Below, in pieces: positions 25,684 to 34,744 of a stretch of 64,000 bases of DNA (positions are counted from its first letter, which is position 1; every line of letters begins with the position of its first letter). The notes beneath the pieces were generated by a model, which worked only from the letters and a program-made list of their open reading frames with translations, had not been told where the DNA came from and searched no databases. A program made the position numbers and the translations under genes. The stretch is from the NCBI RefSeq assembly GCF_000744655.1, contig NZ_JQMJ01000003.1, positions 930,001-994,000 on the forward strand, given 5' to 3'. Source of the stretch: Streptacidiphilus rugosus AM-16 (GTDB lineage: Bacteria; Actinomycetota; Actinomycetes; Streptomycetales; Streptomycetaceae).

Positions 25684-26790
25684 ATGACGAGCGCCGGCGG
25701 TAGCAAGGGCACGGACATGATCGACTGGGACCTCGCGGTCGCGACAGCGACCCGACTCGTTCGGCCGGGGCCCGACGTGAGTCGCGAGGAGGCCCGCGCC
25801 GTCGTCGCGGAGCTGCGCGAGCACGCGCGGGAGGCCGAGGGCCATGTGCGGGCGTACACGAAGATGGGCTCCCCCCACGGCGGCACGCCCGTGCTCGTCG
25901 TGGACCGGCCCGGGTGGATCCGGGCGAACGTCGCCGGCTTCCGGACCGTGATCACTCCGCTCACCGAGCGGATGGCCGCGAAGCGGGTCGCGCTGCCCGG
26001 CGCGGGGGCGATGAACGCGGTCGGCGGCAAGCTGACCGGTGTGGAGCTGGGCCTGGTGCTGTCGTTCCTGTCGACGAAGGTGCTCGGCCAGTACGAGACC
26101 TTCGCGCCCGCCGACGTCCCGGCCGACCTCTCGGCCATGGGCAAGCCCGCCACGCCCCCCGGGCGGCTGCTGCTGGTCGCGCCGAACATCGTCTCGGTCG
26201 AGCGCGAGCTGGACGTGAACCCGCACGACTTCCGGCTCTGGGTCTGCCTGCACGAGGAGACCCACCGGACCCAGTTCACCGCCGTGCCGTGGCTGCGCGA
26301 CCACATCGAGGGAGAGATCCAGGCCTTCCTCGCCGAGACCGAGATCGACCCGGCCACGCTGCTGGAGCGGCTCCGCGAGACGGTCAGCGGCGGCGCGCCC
26401 TCGCCCGGCAACCTCGTCGAGGTCGTGCAGACGCCCGCGCAGCGCGAGATCCTCGGCCGGCTGACGGCCGTCATGTCGCTGCTGGAGGGTCACGCCGACG
26501 TGGTCATGGACGGCGTCGGTCCGCAGGTCGTGCCGAGCGTGGCGGAGATCAGGGAGAAGTTCCAGCAGCGCCGCGCCAAGGGCGCGAGCCGGATGGACCA
26601 GCTGCTGCGCAGGCTGCTGGGCATGGACGCCAAGCTGCGCCAGTACCAGGACGGCGCGGTCTTCGTGAACGCGGTGCTGGACGCGGTCGGCATGGAGGGC
26701 CTCAACAAGGTCTGGACGTCGCCGAACACGCTTCCCACGAAGGAGGAGATCCACAACCCCGCCGCCTGGGTGGCCCGTATGCACCGCTGA
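25684..26790 (+). CDS. Zinc-dependent metallohydrolase (DUF2342/zincin_2 family)
   Basis: 368 residues from the ATG at 25684. The zincin motif HEETH (190-194) sits in WVCLHEETHRTQF, and a conserved GHADVVMDGVG follows. This actinobacterial family has been labelled coenzyme F420 biosynthesis-associated by gene neighbourhood, but its substrate is unknown. There is no signal peptide, so it acts in the cytoplasm. It directly precedes tilS in conserved Streptomyces order. The start lies after a GGAAGAGAA purine stretch somewhat far upstream. Confidence 0.85.
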   Translation: MTSAGGSKGTDMIDWDLAVATATRLVRPGPDVSREEARAVVAELREHAREAEGHVRAYTKMGSPHGGTPVLVVDRPGWIRANVAGFRTVITPLTERMAAKRVALPGAGAMNAVGGKLTGVELGLVLSFLSTKVLGQYETFAPADVPADLSAMGKPATPPGRLLLVAPNIVSVERELDVNPHDFRLWVCLHEETHRTQFTAVPWLRDHIEGEIQAFLAETEIDPATLLERLRETVSGGAPSPGNLVEVVQTPAQREILGRLTAVMSLLEGHADVVMDGVGPQVVPSVAEIREKFQQRRAKGASRMDQLLRRLLGMDAKLRQYQDGAVFVNAVLDAVGMEGLNKVWTSPNTLPTKEEIHNPAAWVARMHR

Positions 26791-27108
26791 CGGCCCCGCC
26801 GCCCGGCCCCGCCCGCTCCGGACCCGGCCCGACCCGACCCGCGCCGGACCCGCGCCGGACCCGCTTCGGACCGCCACGCCGCGCTGACGACACCTCAGCT
26901 CGTGTCCAGCGGACGCGCGGACCGGGTGCCGAAACGTTTCGGCGTTCACCCGTCCGCGCGAACCAGGTCGGCGGGCTGACGACGAAGCCGCGTGTCGGGC
27001 AGGAGGTCTGCGACGATCTGCGACATGCCGGTCACTCTGGGTATGAGACGATGCGGCAGCCTCCTGCTCCGCACGCTCTGCTCCGTACGCTCCAAGGAGT
27101 GATCGACC
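26791..27108. other. 318-bp gap with GC-rich repeats and an orphan palindrome
   Basis: The first about 90 bp are CCG/GACCC-rich with an 11-bp tandem repeat (GCGCCGGACCC) near 26841-26862. A perfect 16-bp palindrome is at 26928-26943. The last about 80 bp presumably hold the tilS promoter; AAGGAG at 27093 is its ribosome-binding site. I see no gene. Confidence 0.5.
26928..26943. promoter_or_regulatory. Perfect palindrome GCCGAAACGTTTCGGC, LacI-type operator candidate
   Basis: The core GAAACGTTTC with a central CpG is the form typical of LacI-family operators. It lies 165 bp before tilS and 138 bp after the DUF2342 gene. No LacI regulator or sugar gene is nearby, so its role here is unexplained. 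Confidence 0.4.
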
Positions 27109-28296
27109 ATGGGTCCACATCCCGCGGTGGCGGCGATACGCCTGGCGGTGCGCCGGGTGCTCGCCGAGTTCGCCGACGAGGTTCCGGCCACCTTCAGCGC
27201 CGCCGGGACCGATACCGCCACCGCCGCTGCACCGGGCTCCGCCGCATCGATTTCCGCCGAACCGGACACCCCGAACGCCCCGAACACCCCCGACACCGCC
27301 GCACCGCGCCCGCTCATCAGGTCCGTCGGCGACGTCGACCCGCGTCACGCCAAGTTCCGCAGGCCCCGCCCCCGTGCCGCCGCCGGCGCGCCGCTGGTGC
27401 TGGTGGCCTGCTCCGGCGGGGCCGACTCGATGGCCCTCGCCGCCGCCACCGTCTTCGAAGCCGCGAAACTCGGCCTGCGCGCCGGGGCGGTCACCGTCGA
27501 CCACGGCCTTCAGGCCGGGTCCACCTCCCGCGCCGTCGAGGTCGCCGCCCGCCTGCGCGCCCTCGGGCTCGACCCGGTCGACGCCCTCGGCGTCCGGGTC
27601 CCCTCCGCCACCGGCCACGGCGGTCCCGAGGCCGCCGCCAGGGACGCCCGCTACGCCGCGCTCGCGTCCGCCGCCGACCACCACGGCGCCCGGGTCGTCC
27701 TGCTCGGGCACACCCGCGACGACCAGGCCGAGACCGTGCTGCTGGGCCTCGCCCGCGGCAGCGGCACCCGCTCGCTGAGCGGGATGCCCGCCGCGACCGG
27801 CCGCTACCGCCGGCCCTTCCTGGAACTGGACCGGGCCACCACCCGGGCCGCCTGCACGGTGCTCGACCTGCCCGTCTGGGACGACCCGCACAACGTGGAC
27901 CCGGCCTACACCCGCGCGCGGGTCCGCCACGAGGTGCTGCCGGTGCTGGAGAAGCACCTCGGCGGCGGCGTCGTCGAGGCGCTGGCCCGCACCGCCCGCC
28001 TGTTCAGGGACGACGCCGACGCGCTGGACGTCTGGGCCGCCCAGGTGGAGACGGATGTCACTCGTCCGGACGGGCTGGAGGCCACGCGGCTGGCCGAGCT
28101 GCCCGCCGCCGTCCGCCGCCGGGTGCTGCGCCGCGCGGCGCTGGCCGCGGGCTCCCCCGGCGGGGAGCTGTTCGCCCGCCATGTGGAGGCGATGGACCTG
28201 CTGGTCACCGGCTGGCGCGGACAGGGTCCCGTGCATCTGCCGGGCAACGTCCGGATGAGGCGGCAGGCGGGTCGGCTGACCTTCCGCCGGGCCTGA
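27109..28296 (+). CDS. tilS: tRNA(Ile)-lysidine synthetase
   Basis: 395 residues. The PP-loop ATPase motif SGGADS is at 102-107, followed by DHGLQ and the [20 protein letters not shown] stretch of TilS. It joins lysine to C34 of tRNA-Ile(CAU) so that AUA is read as isoleucine. Unusual: about 65 residues of Ala/Pro/Thr-rich sequence (26-92) separate the conserved first helix from the PP-loop, a segment that is much shorter in other TilS proteins I know. AAGGAG precedes the ATG. First of tilS-hpt-ftsH. Confidence 0.93.
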   Translation: MGPHPAVAAIRLAVRRVLAEFADEVPATFSAAGTDTATAAAPGSAASISAEPDTPNAPNTPDTAAPRPLIRSVGDVDPRHAKFRRPRPRAAAGAPLVLVACSGGADSMALAAATVFEAAKLGLRAGAVTVDHGLQAGSTSRAVEVAARLRALGLDPVDALGVRVPSATGHGGPEAAARDARYAALASAADHHGARVVLLGHTRDDQAETVLLGLARGSGTRSLSGMPAATGRYRRPFLELDRATTRAACTVLDLPVWDDPHNVDPAYTRARVRHEVLPVLEKHLGGGVVEALARTARLFRDDADALDVWAAQVETDVTRPDGLEATRLAELPAAVRRRVLRRAALAAGSPGGELFARHVEAMDLLVTGWRGQGPVHLPGNVRMRRQAGRLTFRRA

Positions 28297-28377
28297 CGGC
28301 CCGGTCGGCTCCCGTAAGGTTGAGGGACGCAGCCGCAGGGGACGACTCTGCGAACTCCAGCTTGAGGAAGTAGCGCG

Positions 28378-28932
28378 GTGGACGAGAAGGACATGGGCAC
28401 CGACCTTGCCAAGGTGCTCATCAGCAAGGACGAGATCGACGCCAAGCTCGCCGAGCTCGGGGCGCTGATCGACCGCGACTACGCCGGAAAGGACCTGCTG
28501 ATCGTCGGTGTCCTCAAGGGCGCGGTGATGGTGATGGCCGATCTGGCGCGCACCCTGCACTCCGACGTGACCATGGACTGGATGGCCGTCTCCTCCTACG
28601 GGATGGGCACCAAGTCCTCCGGCGTCGTCCGCATCCTCAAGGACCTGGACACCGACATCTCCGGCCGCGACGTGCTGATCGTCGAGGACATCATCGACTC
28701 GGGGCTGACCCTGTCCTGGCTGCTCAGCAACCTGCAGTCGCGCAACCCCGCGTCGCTGGAGGTCTGCACGCTGCTGCGCAAGCCGGACGCCGCGAAGGTG
28801 TCGATCGACGTCAGGTACGTCGGATTCGACATTCCCAACGAGTTCGTCGTCGGCTACGGCCTCGACTACGCGGAGAAGTACCGCAACCTCCCGTTCGTGG
28901 GCACGCTCGCGCCCCACGTGTACGGCGGCTGA
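28378..28932 (+). CDS. hpt: Hypoxanthine phosphoribosyltransferase
   Basis: 184 residues with the PRPP-binding motif [11 protein letters not shown] and the flexible-loop residues in [11 protein letters not shown]. It salvages hypoxanthine or guanine to IMP or GMP. The GTG at 28378 is chosen because GAGGAAG lies about nine bases before it; an ATG five codons further in is the alternative. The tilS-hpt-ftsH order is conserved in many bacteria. Confidence 0.95.
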   Translation: MDEKDMGTDLAKVLISKDEIDAKLAELGALIDRDYAGKDLLIVGVLKGAVMVMADLARTLHSDVTMDWMAVSSYGMGTKSSGVVRILKDLDTDISGRDVLIVEDIIDSGLTLSWLLSNLQSRNPASLEVCTLLRKPDAAKVSIDVRYVGFDIPNEFVVGYGLDYAEKYRNLPFVGTLAPHVYGG

Positions 28933-29187
28933 CTTCGCGGCTTTCGCCGGGAACAGTGGTCGGTTTCCCTCCGTTGGAGGGTGGGAAGAGCCGTTTGACA
29001 CGGGAGCGCAACCGTTCAGATGGAGAATGGCTGCGGTACCGTCCAATAATTCGCTGTTCCTATCGGGACGGTCGAGGACACACAGCAGTTACGCAAACGC
29101 AGACATAGGACGCATCGCCCGGCCGCCGAGCCGGGAGGTGCCGCACAGTGGCAGGAGGGACGGGGCGGCCAGGGTCGCCCCGCATGG

Positions 29188-31206
29188 ATGGACGTGAAGC
29201 GATACTTCCGTGCGCCGATGATGTGGATCGTGCTGGCCGTCCTCGCCGTCATCGTGCTGATGCAGGTCGTCTCCCAGACGCAGGGATACAAGACCGAGGA
29301 CACCAGCGCCGTCATCAGTCAGGTCACGCAGGGCAACGCCCAGTCGGTCCAGGTGACCACGGGCGACAGCCAGCTGATCAAGGTGCAGCTCAAGAGCGGC
29401 AAGCAGTTCGACGGCACTGACAAGATCGAGGCCCCGTACGCCTCCGACCAGTTCGCGGCGACCCTGCAGACCGATCTGCAGAAGGCCGTGGACCAGGGCA
29501 CGCTCCCCAGCTACACGGTGAAGCAGGACAAGCAGAACGCCTTCGTCGGCATCCTGCTCTCGCTGCTGCCGTTCGTGCTGATCGTCGTGGTCTTCCTGTT
29601 CCTGATGAACCAGATGCAGGGCGGCGGCTCCCGGGTCATGCAGTTCGGGAAGTCCAAGGCCAAGCTGATCACCAAGGACACCCCGAAGACCACCTTCGCC
29701 GACGTGGCGGGCGCGGACGAGGCGGTGGAGGAGCTCCACGAGATCAAGGAGTTCCTGCAGGAGCCGGCCAAGTTCCAGGCCGTCGGCGCCAAGATCCCCA
29801 AGGGTGTGCTGCTCTACGGCCCGCCCGGAACCGGCAAGACCCTGCTGGCCCGCGCCGTCGCCGGCGAGGCCGGGGTGCCGTTCTACTCGATCTCCGGCTC
29901 CGACTTCGTCGAGATGTTCGTGGGTGTCGGCGCCTCGCGTGTCCGTGACCTGTTCGAGCAGGCCAAGGCGAACGCACCGGCGATCGTCTTCGTCGACGAG
30001 ATCGACGCGGTCGGCCGCCACCGCGGCGCCGGCCTCGGCGGCGGTCACGACGAGCGCGAGCAGACGCTGAACCAGCTGCTCGTCGAGATGGACGGCTTCG
30101 ACGTGAAGGGCGGCGTGATCCTGATCGCGGCGACCAACCGTCCCGACATCCTCGACCCGGCGCTGCTGCGTCCGGGCCGCTTCGACCGCCAGATCGCCGT
30201 GGACCGCCCGGACCTCACCGGCCGTCTGGAGATCCTCAAGGTCCACCAGAAGGGCAAGCCGGTCGCCCCGGACGTCGACCTGATGGCCGTCGCCCGCCGC
30301 ACCCCCGGCTTCACCGGCGCCGACCTGAGCAACGTGCTCAACGAGGCCGCGCTGCTCACTGCGCGCAGCGACAAGAAGCTGATCGACAACACCATGCTGG
30401 ACGAGGCGATCGACCGCGTCGTGGCGGGTCCGCAGAAGCGCACGCGGATCATGTCCGACAAGGAGAAGAAGATCACCGCGTACCACGAGGGCGGTCATGC
30501 CCTGGTCGCGGCGGCCTCGCCGAACAGCGATCCGGTGCACAAGGTCACGATCCTCTCCCGCGGCCGCGCCCTCGGCTACACGATGGTGCTGCCGGACGAG
30601 GACAAGTACTCGACCACCCGCAACGAGATGCTGGACCAGCTGGCCTACATGATGGGCGGGCGCGCGGCGGAGGAGCTGGTCTTCCACGACCCGACCACCG
30701 GCGCGTCCAACGACATCGAGAAGGCCACCGGCACCGCCCGGGCCATGGTCACCCAGTACGGCATGACCGAGCGCCTCGGCGCGATCAAGTTCGGCACCGA
30801 CGCCTCCGAGCCCTTCCTGGGCCGTGAGATGGGTCACCAGCGCGACTACTCGGAAGAGGTCGCCGCACTGGTGGACGAGGAGGTCAAGAAGCTGATCGAG
30901 AACGCCCACAACGAGGCCTGGGAGATCCTGGTCGAGAACAGGGACGTGCTCGACAACCTGGTTCTGGAGCTCCTGGAGAAGGAGACCCTGAACAAGGAGC
31001 AGCTGGCCGAGATCTTCGCCCCGATCGTCAAGCGCCCGCCGCGCCCGGCGTGGACCGGTTCGGCGCGGAGGACCCCGTCCACCCGCCCGCCGGTGCAGTC
31101 GCCGCGCGAGCTGGCCCTGACCAACGGCGTCAGCGACAGCGCCCCGTCCCTGGACAAGGGCCCGTCGATCCCGCCGCTGTCGGGTCTGGACCAGCCGGAG
31201 CTGTAG
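29188..31206 (+). CDS. ftsH: ATP-dependent zinc metalloprotease FtsH
   Basis: 672 residues. Two membrane helices flank an extracytoplasmic domain (about 10-30 and 115-137). The AAA ATPase has Walker A GPPGTGKT (211-218) and the SRH; the M41 protease has HEGGH (433-437). It degrades damaged or regulated membrane and soluble proteins. The C-terminal about 50 residues are a Pro/Ser-rich tail usual for streptomycete FtsH. The preceding 255-bp gap (28933-29187) must hold its promoter: TTGACA is present at 28995-29000 but no convincing -10 at the right spacing. No close Shine-Dalgarno site is seen. Confidence 0.97.
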   Translation: MDVKRYFRAPMMWIVLAVLAVIVLMQVVSQTQGYKTEDTSAVISQVTQGNAQSVQVTTGDSQLIKVQLKSGKQFDGTDKIEAPYASDQFAATLQTDLQKAVDQGTLPSYTVKQDKQNAFVGILLSLLPFVLIVVVFLFLMNQMQGGGSRVMQFGKSKAKLITKDTPKTTFADVAGADEAVEELHEIKEFLQEPAKFQAVGAKIPKGVLLYGPPGTGKTLLARAVAGEAGVPFYSISGSDFVEMFVGVGASRVRDLFEQAKANAPAIVFVDEIDAVGRHRGAGLGGGHDEREQTLNQLLVEMDGFDVKGGVILIAATNRPDILDPALLRPGRFDRQIAVDRPDLTGRLEILKVHQKGKPVAPDVDLMAVARRTPGFTGADLSNVLNEAALLTARSDKKLIDNTMLDEAIDRVVAGPQKRTRIMSDKEKKITAYHEGGHALVAAASPNSDPVHKVTILSRGRALGYTMVLPDEDKYSTTRNEMLDQLAYMMGGRAAEELVFHDPTTGASNDIEKATGTARAMVTQYGMTERLGAIKFGTDASEPFLGREMGHQRDYSEEVAALVDEEVKKLIENAHNEAWEILVENRDVLDNLVLELLEKETLNKEQLAEIFAPIVKRPPRPAWTGSARRTPSTRPPVQSPRELALTNGVSDSAPSLDKGPSIPPLSGLDQPEL

Positions 31207-31235
31207 CGCTTCGCGAACAGTGCGGAATGAACACT

Positions 31236-31265
31236 GCTGCCCCAGGGCTTTAGCCTTGGGGCAGC
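31236..31265 (+). terminator. Hairpin terminator after ftsH
   Basis: A 13-bp stem (GCTGCCCCAGGGC / GCCTTGGGGCAGC, one G.U pair) closes a TTTA loop 30 bp after the ftsH stop. There is no U-run, as is common in Streptomyces. It would separate or attenuate ftsH from folE. Confidence 0.6.
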
Positions 31266-31305
31266 GGCGTGTCTTCTTCGAATCATCAAGCGAGGAGAAC
31301 CACTC

Positions 31306-31911
31306 ATGATCGACCCGGTGACCATCGAGACGACCGGAGCAGTCCGGGAGTTCGACCAGAAGCGGGCCGAGGACGCCGTCCGTGAGCTGCTGATCGCCGT
31401 CGGCGAGAACCCGGACCGCGAGGGCCTGCGTGACACGCCCGCCCGAGTGGCCCGCGCGTACCGCGAGATATTCGCGGGGCTGTACCAGGAGCCGGAGGAC
31501 GTCCTGACGACGGTCTTCGATCTCGGTCACGACGAGCTGGTCCTGGTGAAGGACATCGAGCTGGTCTCCTGCTGCGAGCACCACCTGCTGCCGTTCCACG
31601 GCGTGGCGCACGTCGGCTACATCCCTGCCGAGAGCGGGAAGATCACCGGCCTGTCGAAGCTGGCCCGCCTGGTCGACGTGTTCGCGCGCCGGCCCCAGGT
31701 GCAGGAGCGTCTGACGACGCAGATCGCGGACTCCCTGATGCGGATCCTGGAGGCACGCGGGGTGATCGTCGTGATCGAGGCGGAGCACATGTGCATGTCC
31801 GTGCGGGGCATCCGCAAGCCCGGCGCGAAGACGATGACCTCCGCGGTCCGGGGCCAGCTGCGCGACGGCAAGACCCGCGCGGAGGCGATGAGCCTCATCA
31901 TCGGGCGATAG
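31306..31911 (+). CDS. folE: GTP cyclohydrolase I
   Basis: 201 residues with the zinc and catalytic residues in [12 protein letters not shown] and the C-terminal [16 protein letters not shown]. It makes dihydroneopterin triphosphate, the first step of folate synthesis; folP, folB and folK follow 5-7 kb downstream. GAGGAG lies just before the ATG. The gene order ftsH-folE is typical of Streptomyces. Confidence 0.97.
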   Translation: MIDPVTIETTGAVREFDQKRAEDAVRELLIAVGENPDREGLRDTPARVARAYREIFAGLYQEPEDVLTTVFDLGHDELVLVKDIELVSCCEHHLLPFHGVAHVGYIPAESGKITGLSKLARLVDVFARRPQVQERLTTQIADSLMRILEARGVIVVIEAEHMCMSVRGIRKPGAKTMTSAVRGQLRDGKTRAEAMSLIIGR

Positions 31912-31986
31912 TCGGTCGCACCACCAGGGGCCCGAGGCTCCGCCGATGGCGCGGAACCTTCGAGCAGAGGGCCGGTGGCACCACCC

Positions 31987-32133
31987 CAGGGGCGCGGGGC
32001 TCTGCTTGATCGACTACGTGCGCGACAGTCCCCAGCCTTCGGCCGGGAGGTGCCCCCTCTGACGACCGGATGGACCCGAACGCGCAGGGCCGTCCGCACA
32101 GGGTGGTTCCTCGCGCAGTTCCTCGCGCCCCTG
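31987..32133. repeat. Dispersed intergenic hairpin repeat, copy A
   Basis: CAGGGGCGCGGGG (31987-31999) pairs with CCTCGCGCCCCTG (32121-32133), one mismatch. The right arm continues as GTGGTTCCTCGCGCAGTTCC, which matches the copies at 36619 and 51414. It fills the 240-bp gap between the convergent folE and esterase genes, where it may stop both transcripts. Confidence 0.65.
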
Positions 32134-32151
32134 AGGCGTTGCCACCGGGCC

Positions 32152-33297
32152 TCAGTGGGTGAGTTGGGCGCTGAGCCATTCGAGGGTGGGGCCCTGTTCG
32201 GCGGACCAGGTGCCGAAGTTGTGGCCGCCGGAGCGCAGCAGCAGAGGGGTGGCCTGCATCGGGGGGCGGACCTCGGCGAGGAACCGCTGGGTCGCGGGGT
32301 AGTCGCGGTCGCGGACCGACGTGGCCAGCAGGACCTTGATCGGCGGAGCCGGCAGATGCGTGAGGCGCCAGCCGAAGTCCGCCTCGGACATCATCCGGTC
32401 CCGGTCCGGGCCCTCGGGCCCGAAGAGTGTGCCGGTCTGGCGGTTCTCGTAGAGACCGTAGTCGCCGCCCAGATCGCCGACCACGCCGAAGACCCCCGGG
32501 TGGCGCATCGCGAAGGCCAGCGCGCAGGTGCCGCCCTCGGAGTAGCCCTCCACCGCCCAGCCGCCGGGCGAGGGCAGCAGGCGGTAGGCGGAGCGCAGCG
32601 CCGCAGGGACCTCGGTGGAGAAGTAGGTGTCCACCTGGGGTCCGCCGACTGCGTCCACGCAGTTGGTGTCCCTGGGCAGGGCCACGTTCTGGGAGACCAG
32701 CACCAGGATCGTCGGCTGCATCCGGCCGCCCGCGATCAGGCCGGCCGCCTGCCGGGGCGGGTCCAGGCGGCCCAGGGTGCTCTGGATGGTGCCGGGGAAG
32801 CCGGTCATCATCAGCACGACGGGGAAGCGGGTGCGCGCGTAGGCCGGCTGGAAGTACTGCGGGGGAAGGTAGACGTACGCCTGCTGCCGGAGCCCCGTCC
32901 GGGGGCCGATCAGGCGGACCGAGGAGAGCGAGCCGACCCGGTTCGCCGGGCCGGGCAGGATGGCCGGGGCCGGGCCGTCGGGCCGGACCAGGCGTGAGCC
33001 CGCCGTGCCGCCGGGCAGGCCCAGCGCGTCGCCCCCGCCTGCCGCCCTGCCCAGGCTGACCTGCTGGTCCGGGCCGAGCAGGTCGTCCCAGGTGGGATAG
33101 AAGTCACCGTACGAGTTGACCAGCAGGGCCGCCGCGAGCACCAGGCCCAGCTGGCCGGAGAGCAGCGCGCCCAAGCGGGCCGCGACCCGTGCCCAGCCCC
33201 GGCCGGCCAGCCGTGGCCAGCACCACACCGTCACCACCGTGACCAGCACGGTCAGTCCGAGAACCGTCCAGAGCAGCGCAGCGCTGGTCAGCTCCAT
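32152..33297 (-). CDS. Membrane-anchored alpha/beta-hydrolase esterase (esterase D / mycolyltransferase-like), copy 1
   Basis: 381 residues from the ATG at 33297; the frame is open 22 codons further but that stretch is Asn/Asp/Thr-rich. Two N-terminal hydrophobic segments (about 8-27 and 43-63) anchor it, and the catalytic domain lies outside. The nucleophile elbow is GYSEGG and the catalytic His is in SGGHNFGTW. This is the esterase/antigen-85-like fold, but streptomycetes lack mycolic acids, so the acyl donor is unknown. It is a tandem paralogue of the next gene. Confidence 0.82.
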   Translation of the reverse strand: MELTSAALLWTVLGLTVLVTVVTVWCWPRLAGRGWARVAARLGALLSGQLGLVLAAALLVNSYGDFYPTWDDLLGPDQQVSLGRAAGGGDALGLPGGTAGSRLVRPDGPAPAILPGPANRVGSLSSVRLIGPRTGLRQQAYVYLPPQYFQPAYARTRFPVVLMMTGFPGTIQSTLGRLDPPRQAAGLIAGGRMQPTILVLVSQNVALPRDTNCVDAVGGPQVDTYFSTEVPAALRSAYRLLPSPGGWAVEGYSEGGTCALAFAMRHPGVFGVVGDLGGDYGLYENRQTGTLFGPEGPDRDRMMSEADFGWRLTHLPAPPIKVLLATSVRDRDYPATQRFLAEVRPPMQATPLLLRSGGHNFGTWSAEQGPTLEWLSAQLTH

Positions 33298-33399
33298 CAC
33301 ACCGGTACCCCGTTCCGCGTTCGCCCCGTCGTCGTCCGGGGTGTTCAACTCCGGGGTGTTCAACGACCGAGGGGAGCGGAGGGCGTCGGGCGGGGCGGG

Positions 33400-34557
33400 T
33401 CAGGTGCCCGCGGTGTTCGGGACGACCAGCTTCGACGCGAGCCAGGGCAGCGCCTGCGGGGTCTCCTGGTTCCAGGTGTTGAAGTTGTGGCCGCCGCTCT
33501 CCAGCATGAGCGAGGAGATCGTGAAGGGCGGCTTGGCCGAGACGGCCTTGATGAAGGCCAGCGTCGACTTGTAGTCGGCCTCGGTCTTGCTGCTGGTGAC
33601 CAGCAGGGAGACCGGGACGGGCGGCAGGTTCTGCACACGCCACATCAGGTCGGCCTGGTTGCGCAGGTCCTGGCTGCCGCCGAAGAGGTCGCCGGTGGTG
33701 GAGTCCTGGATCGCCTTGTAGTACCCGGAGAGGGAGACCGCGGCGGTGAAGGAGTCGGGGGCGCGCATGGCCAGCGAGAGCGCGCAGTAGCCGCCGGTCG
33801 AGTCGCCGAGCACGCCCCAGGCCTTGCCGTCGGTGGAGATGTCGTACTGCGTGGCCAGCGCCCGGCGGAGGTCCTTGGCGAAGAAGGTCTGCGCCTGCGG
33901 GCCGCCGGGTATGTCCTGGCACTCGTTGTCGCGAGGCATGGCCACCGCGGGACGCATCAGCACCATGACCGTGGGCTGCATCTTCTTCTGGTAGATCGCC
34001 TGGGCGGCGATCGTCGGGTACTTCATCCGGGAGACGAGGTTCTCCGGGGTGCCCGGGTAGCCGGTGAAGACGATCATGACCGGGTACTTCTTGTGCGCGT
34101 TCGCCGGGTCCTTGTAGCCCGCCGGCAGGTAGACGAAGGCCGGCTCGTCCAGGTCGGTGGAGCCGCCGTGGATGGAGACCTGCTCCACGGTGCCGCCGCG
34201 CGCGTTCGAGCTCGCGCCGCCCATCTGCAGGGCCACCGGCTTGGAGTCGATCACGGTGACGCCGCCGGCGCCCTTGCCGTCCGAGGTCGGCTTGGTGTGG
34301 TCGACGATGCTGGTGGCGCCGCCCTGGTCGGTGCCGAACAGGTCGCTGAAGGAGCTGTAGAAGCCGCCCCAGTTGTTGGCGACCAGGCCGATCGCCATCA
34401 GGCTCAGCAGCTGACTGGTCAGCAGCGTGCCGACCCGGCCCAGCAGGGCCTTCCAGTTGCGGGAGCTCAGCTTGGGCCACAGCCAGATCGTCCCGACGAA
34501 GCTCGCCACCGCCAGAAGTGCGACAAGCAGCTCCAGTTTCCTGCTGGTGAGTCCCAT
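33400..34557 (-). CDS. Membrane-anchored alpha/beta-hydrolase esterase, copy 2
   Basis: 385 residues. Two N-terminal helices (about 8-26 and 42-62) precede the hydrolase domain. The nucleophile motif is GDSTGG and the catalytic His is in SGGHNFNTW. Matching stretches in copy 1 (FPVVLMMTGFPGT versus YPVMIVFTGYPGT; RMQPTILVL versus KMQPTVMVL) show a tandem duplication that has diverged well. Both read away from the MprF-like gene across a 187-bp divergent gap. Confidence 0.84.
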   Translation of the reverse strand: MGLTSRKLELLVALLAVASFVGTIWLWPKLSSRNWKALLGRVGTLLTSQLLSLMAIGLVANNWGGFYSSFSDLFGTDQGGATSIVDHTKPTSDGKGAGGVTVIDSKPVALQMGGASSNARGGTVEQVSIHGGSTDLDEPAFVYLPAGYKDPANAHKKYPVMIVFTGYPGTPENLVSRMKYPTIAAQAIYQKKMQPTVMVLMRPAVAMPRDNECQDIPGGPQAQTFFAKDLRRALATQYDISTDGKAWGVLGDSTGGYCALSLAMRAPDSFTAAVSLSGYYKAIQDSTTGDLFGGSQDLRNQADLMWRVQNLPPVPVSLLVTSSKTEADYKSTLAFIKAVSAKPPFTISSLMLESGGHNFNTWNQETPQALPWLASKLVVPNTAGT

Positions 34558-34744
34558 GACCTGCCCAAGATCTTAATCGTGCGTCCACCCGTTGTTCGGG
34601 CCGAGGCCCGACGTACCAGCATGCCTGAGTGCAAGCTGAGAAGCAGCATGAAAAGGCGTGTATGAGTTCTATTCATGTGCTGTCATCACCTGGGACGGCG
34701 CATCCGGAACCAAGTCCTTACCAGTACGTCTACGCTGTGCACCC

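Noticed and set aside
28995-29023. TTGACA as an ftsH promoter -35
   Set aside because: No TANNNT-like -10 follows at 16-19 bp, so I note it but do not call a promoter.
25324-29046. 1240-residue minus-strand ORF spanning the DUF2342 gene, tilS and hpt
   Set aside because: It crosses three genes with definite family motifs and intergenic sequence, and its composition is Gly/Arg/His-rich throughout.
33341-33365. Short GGGGTGTTCAACT direct repeat at the start of esterase copy 1
   Set aside because: Two short copies only, probably a small local duplication; no operator-like symmetry.
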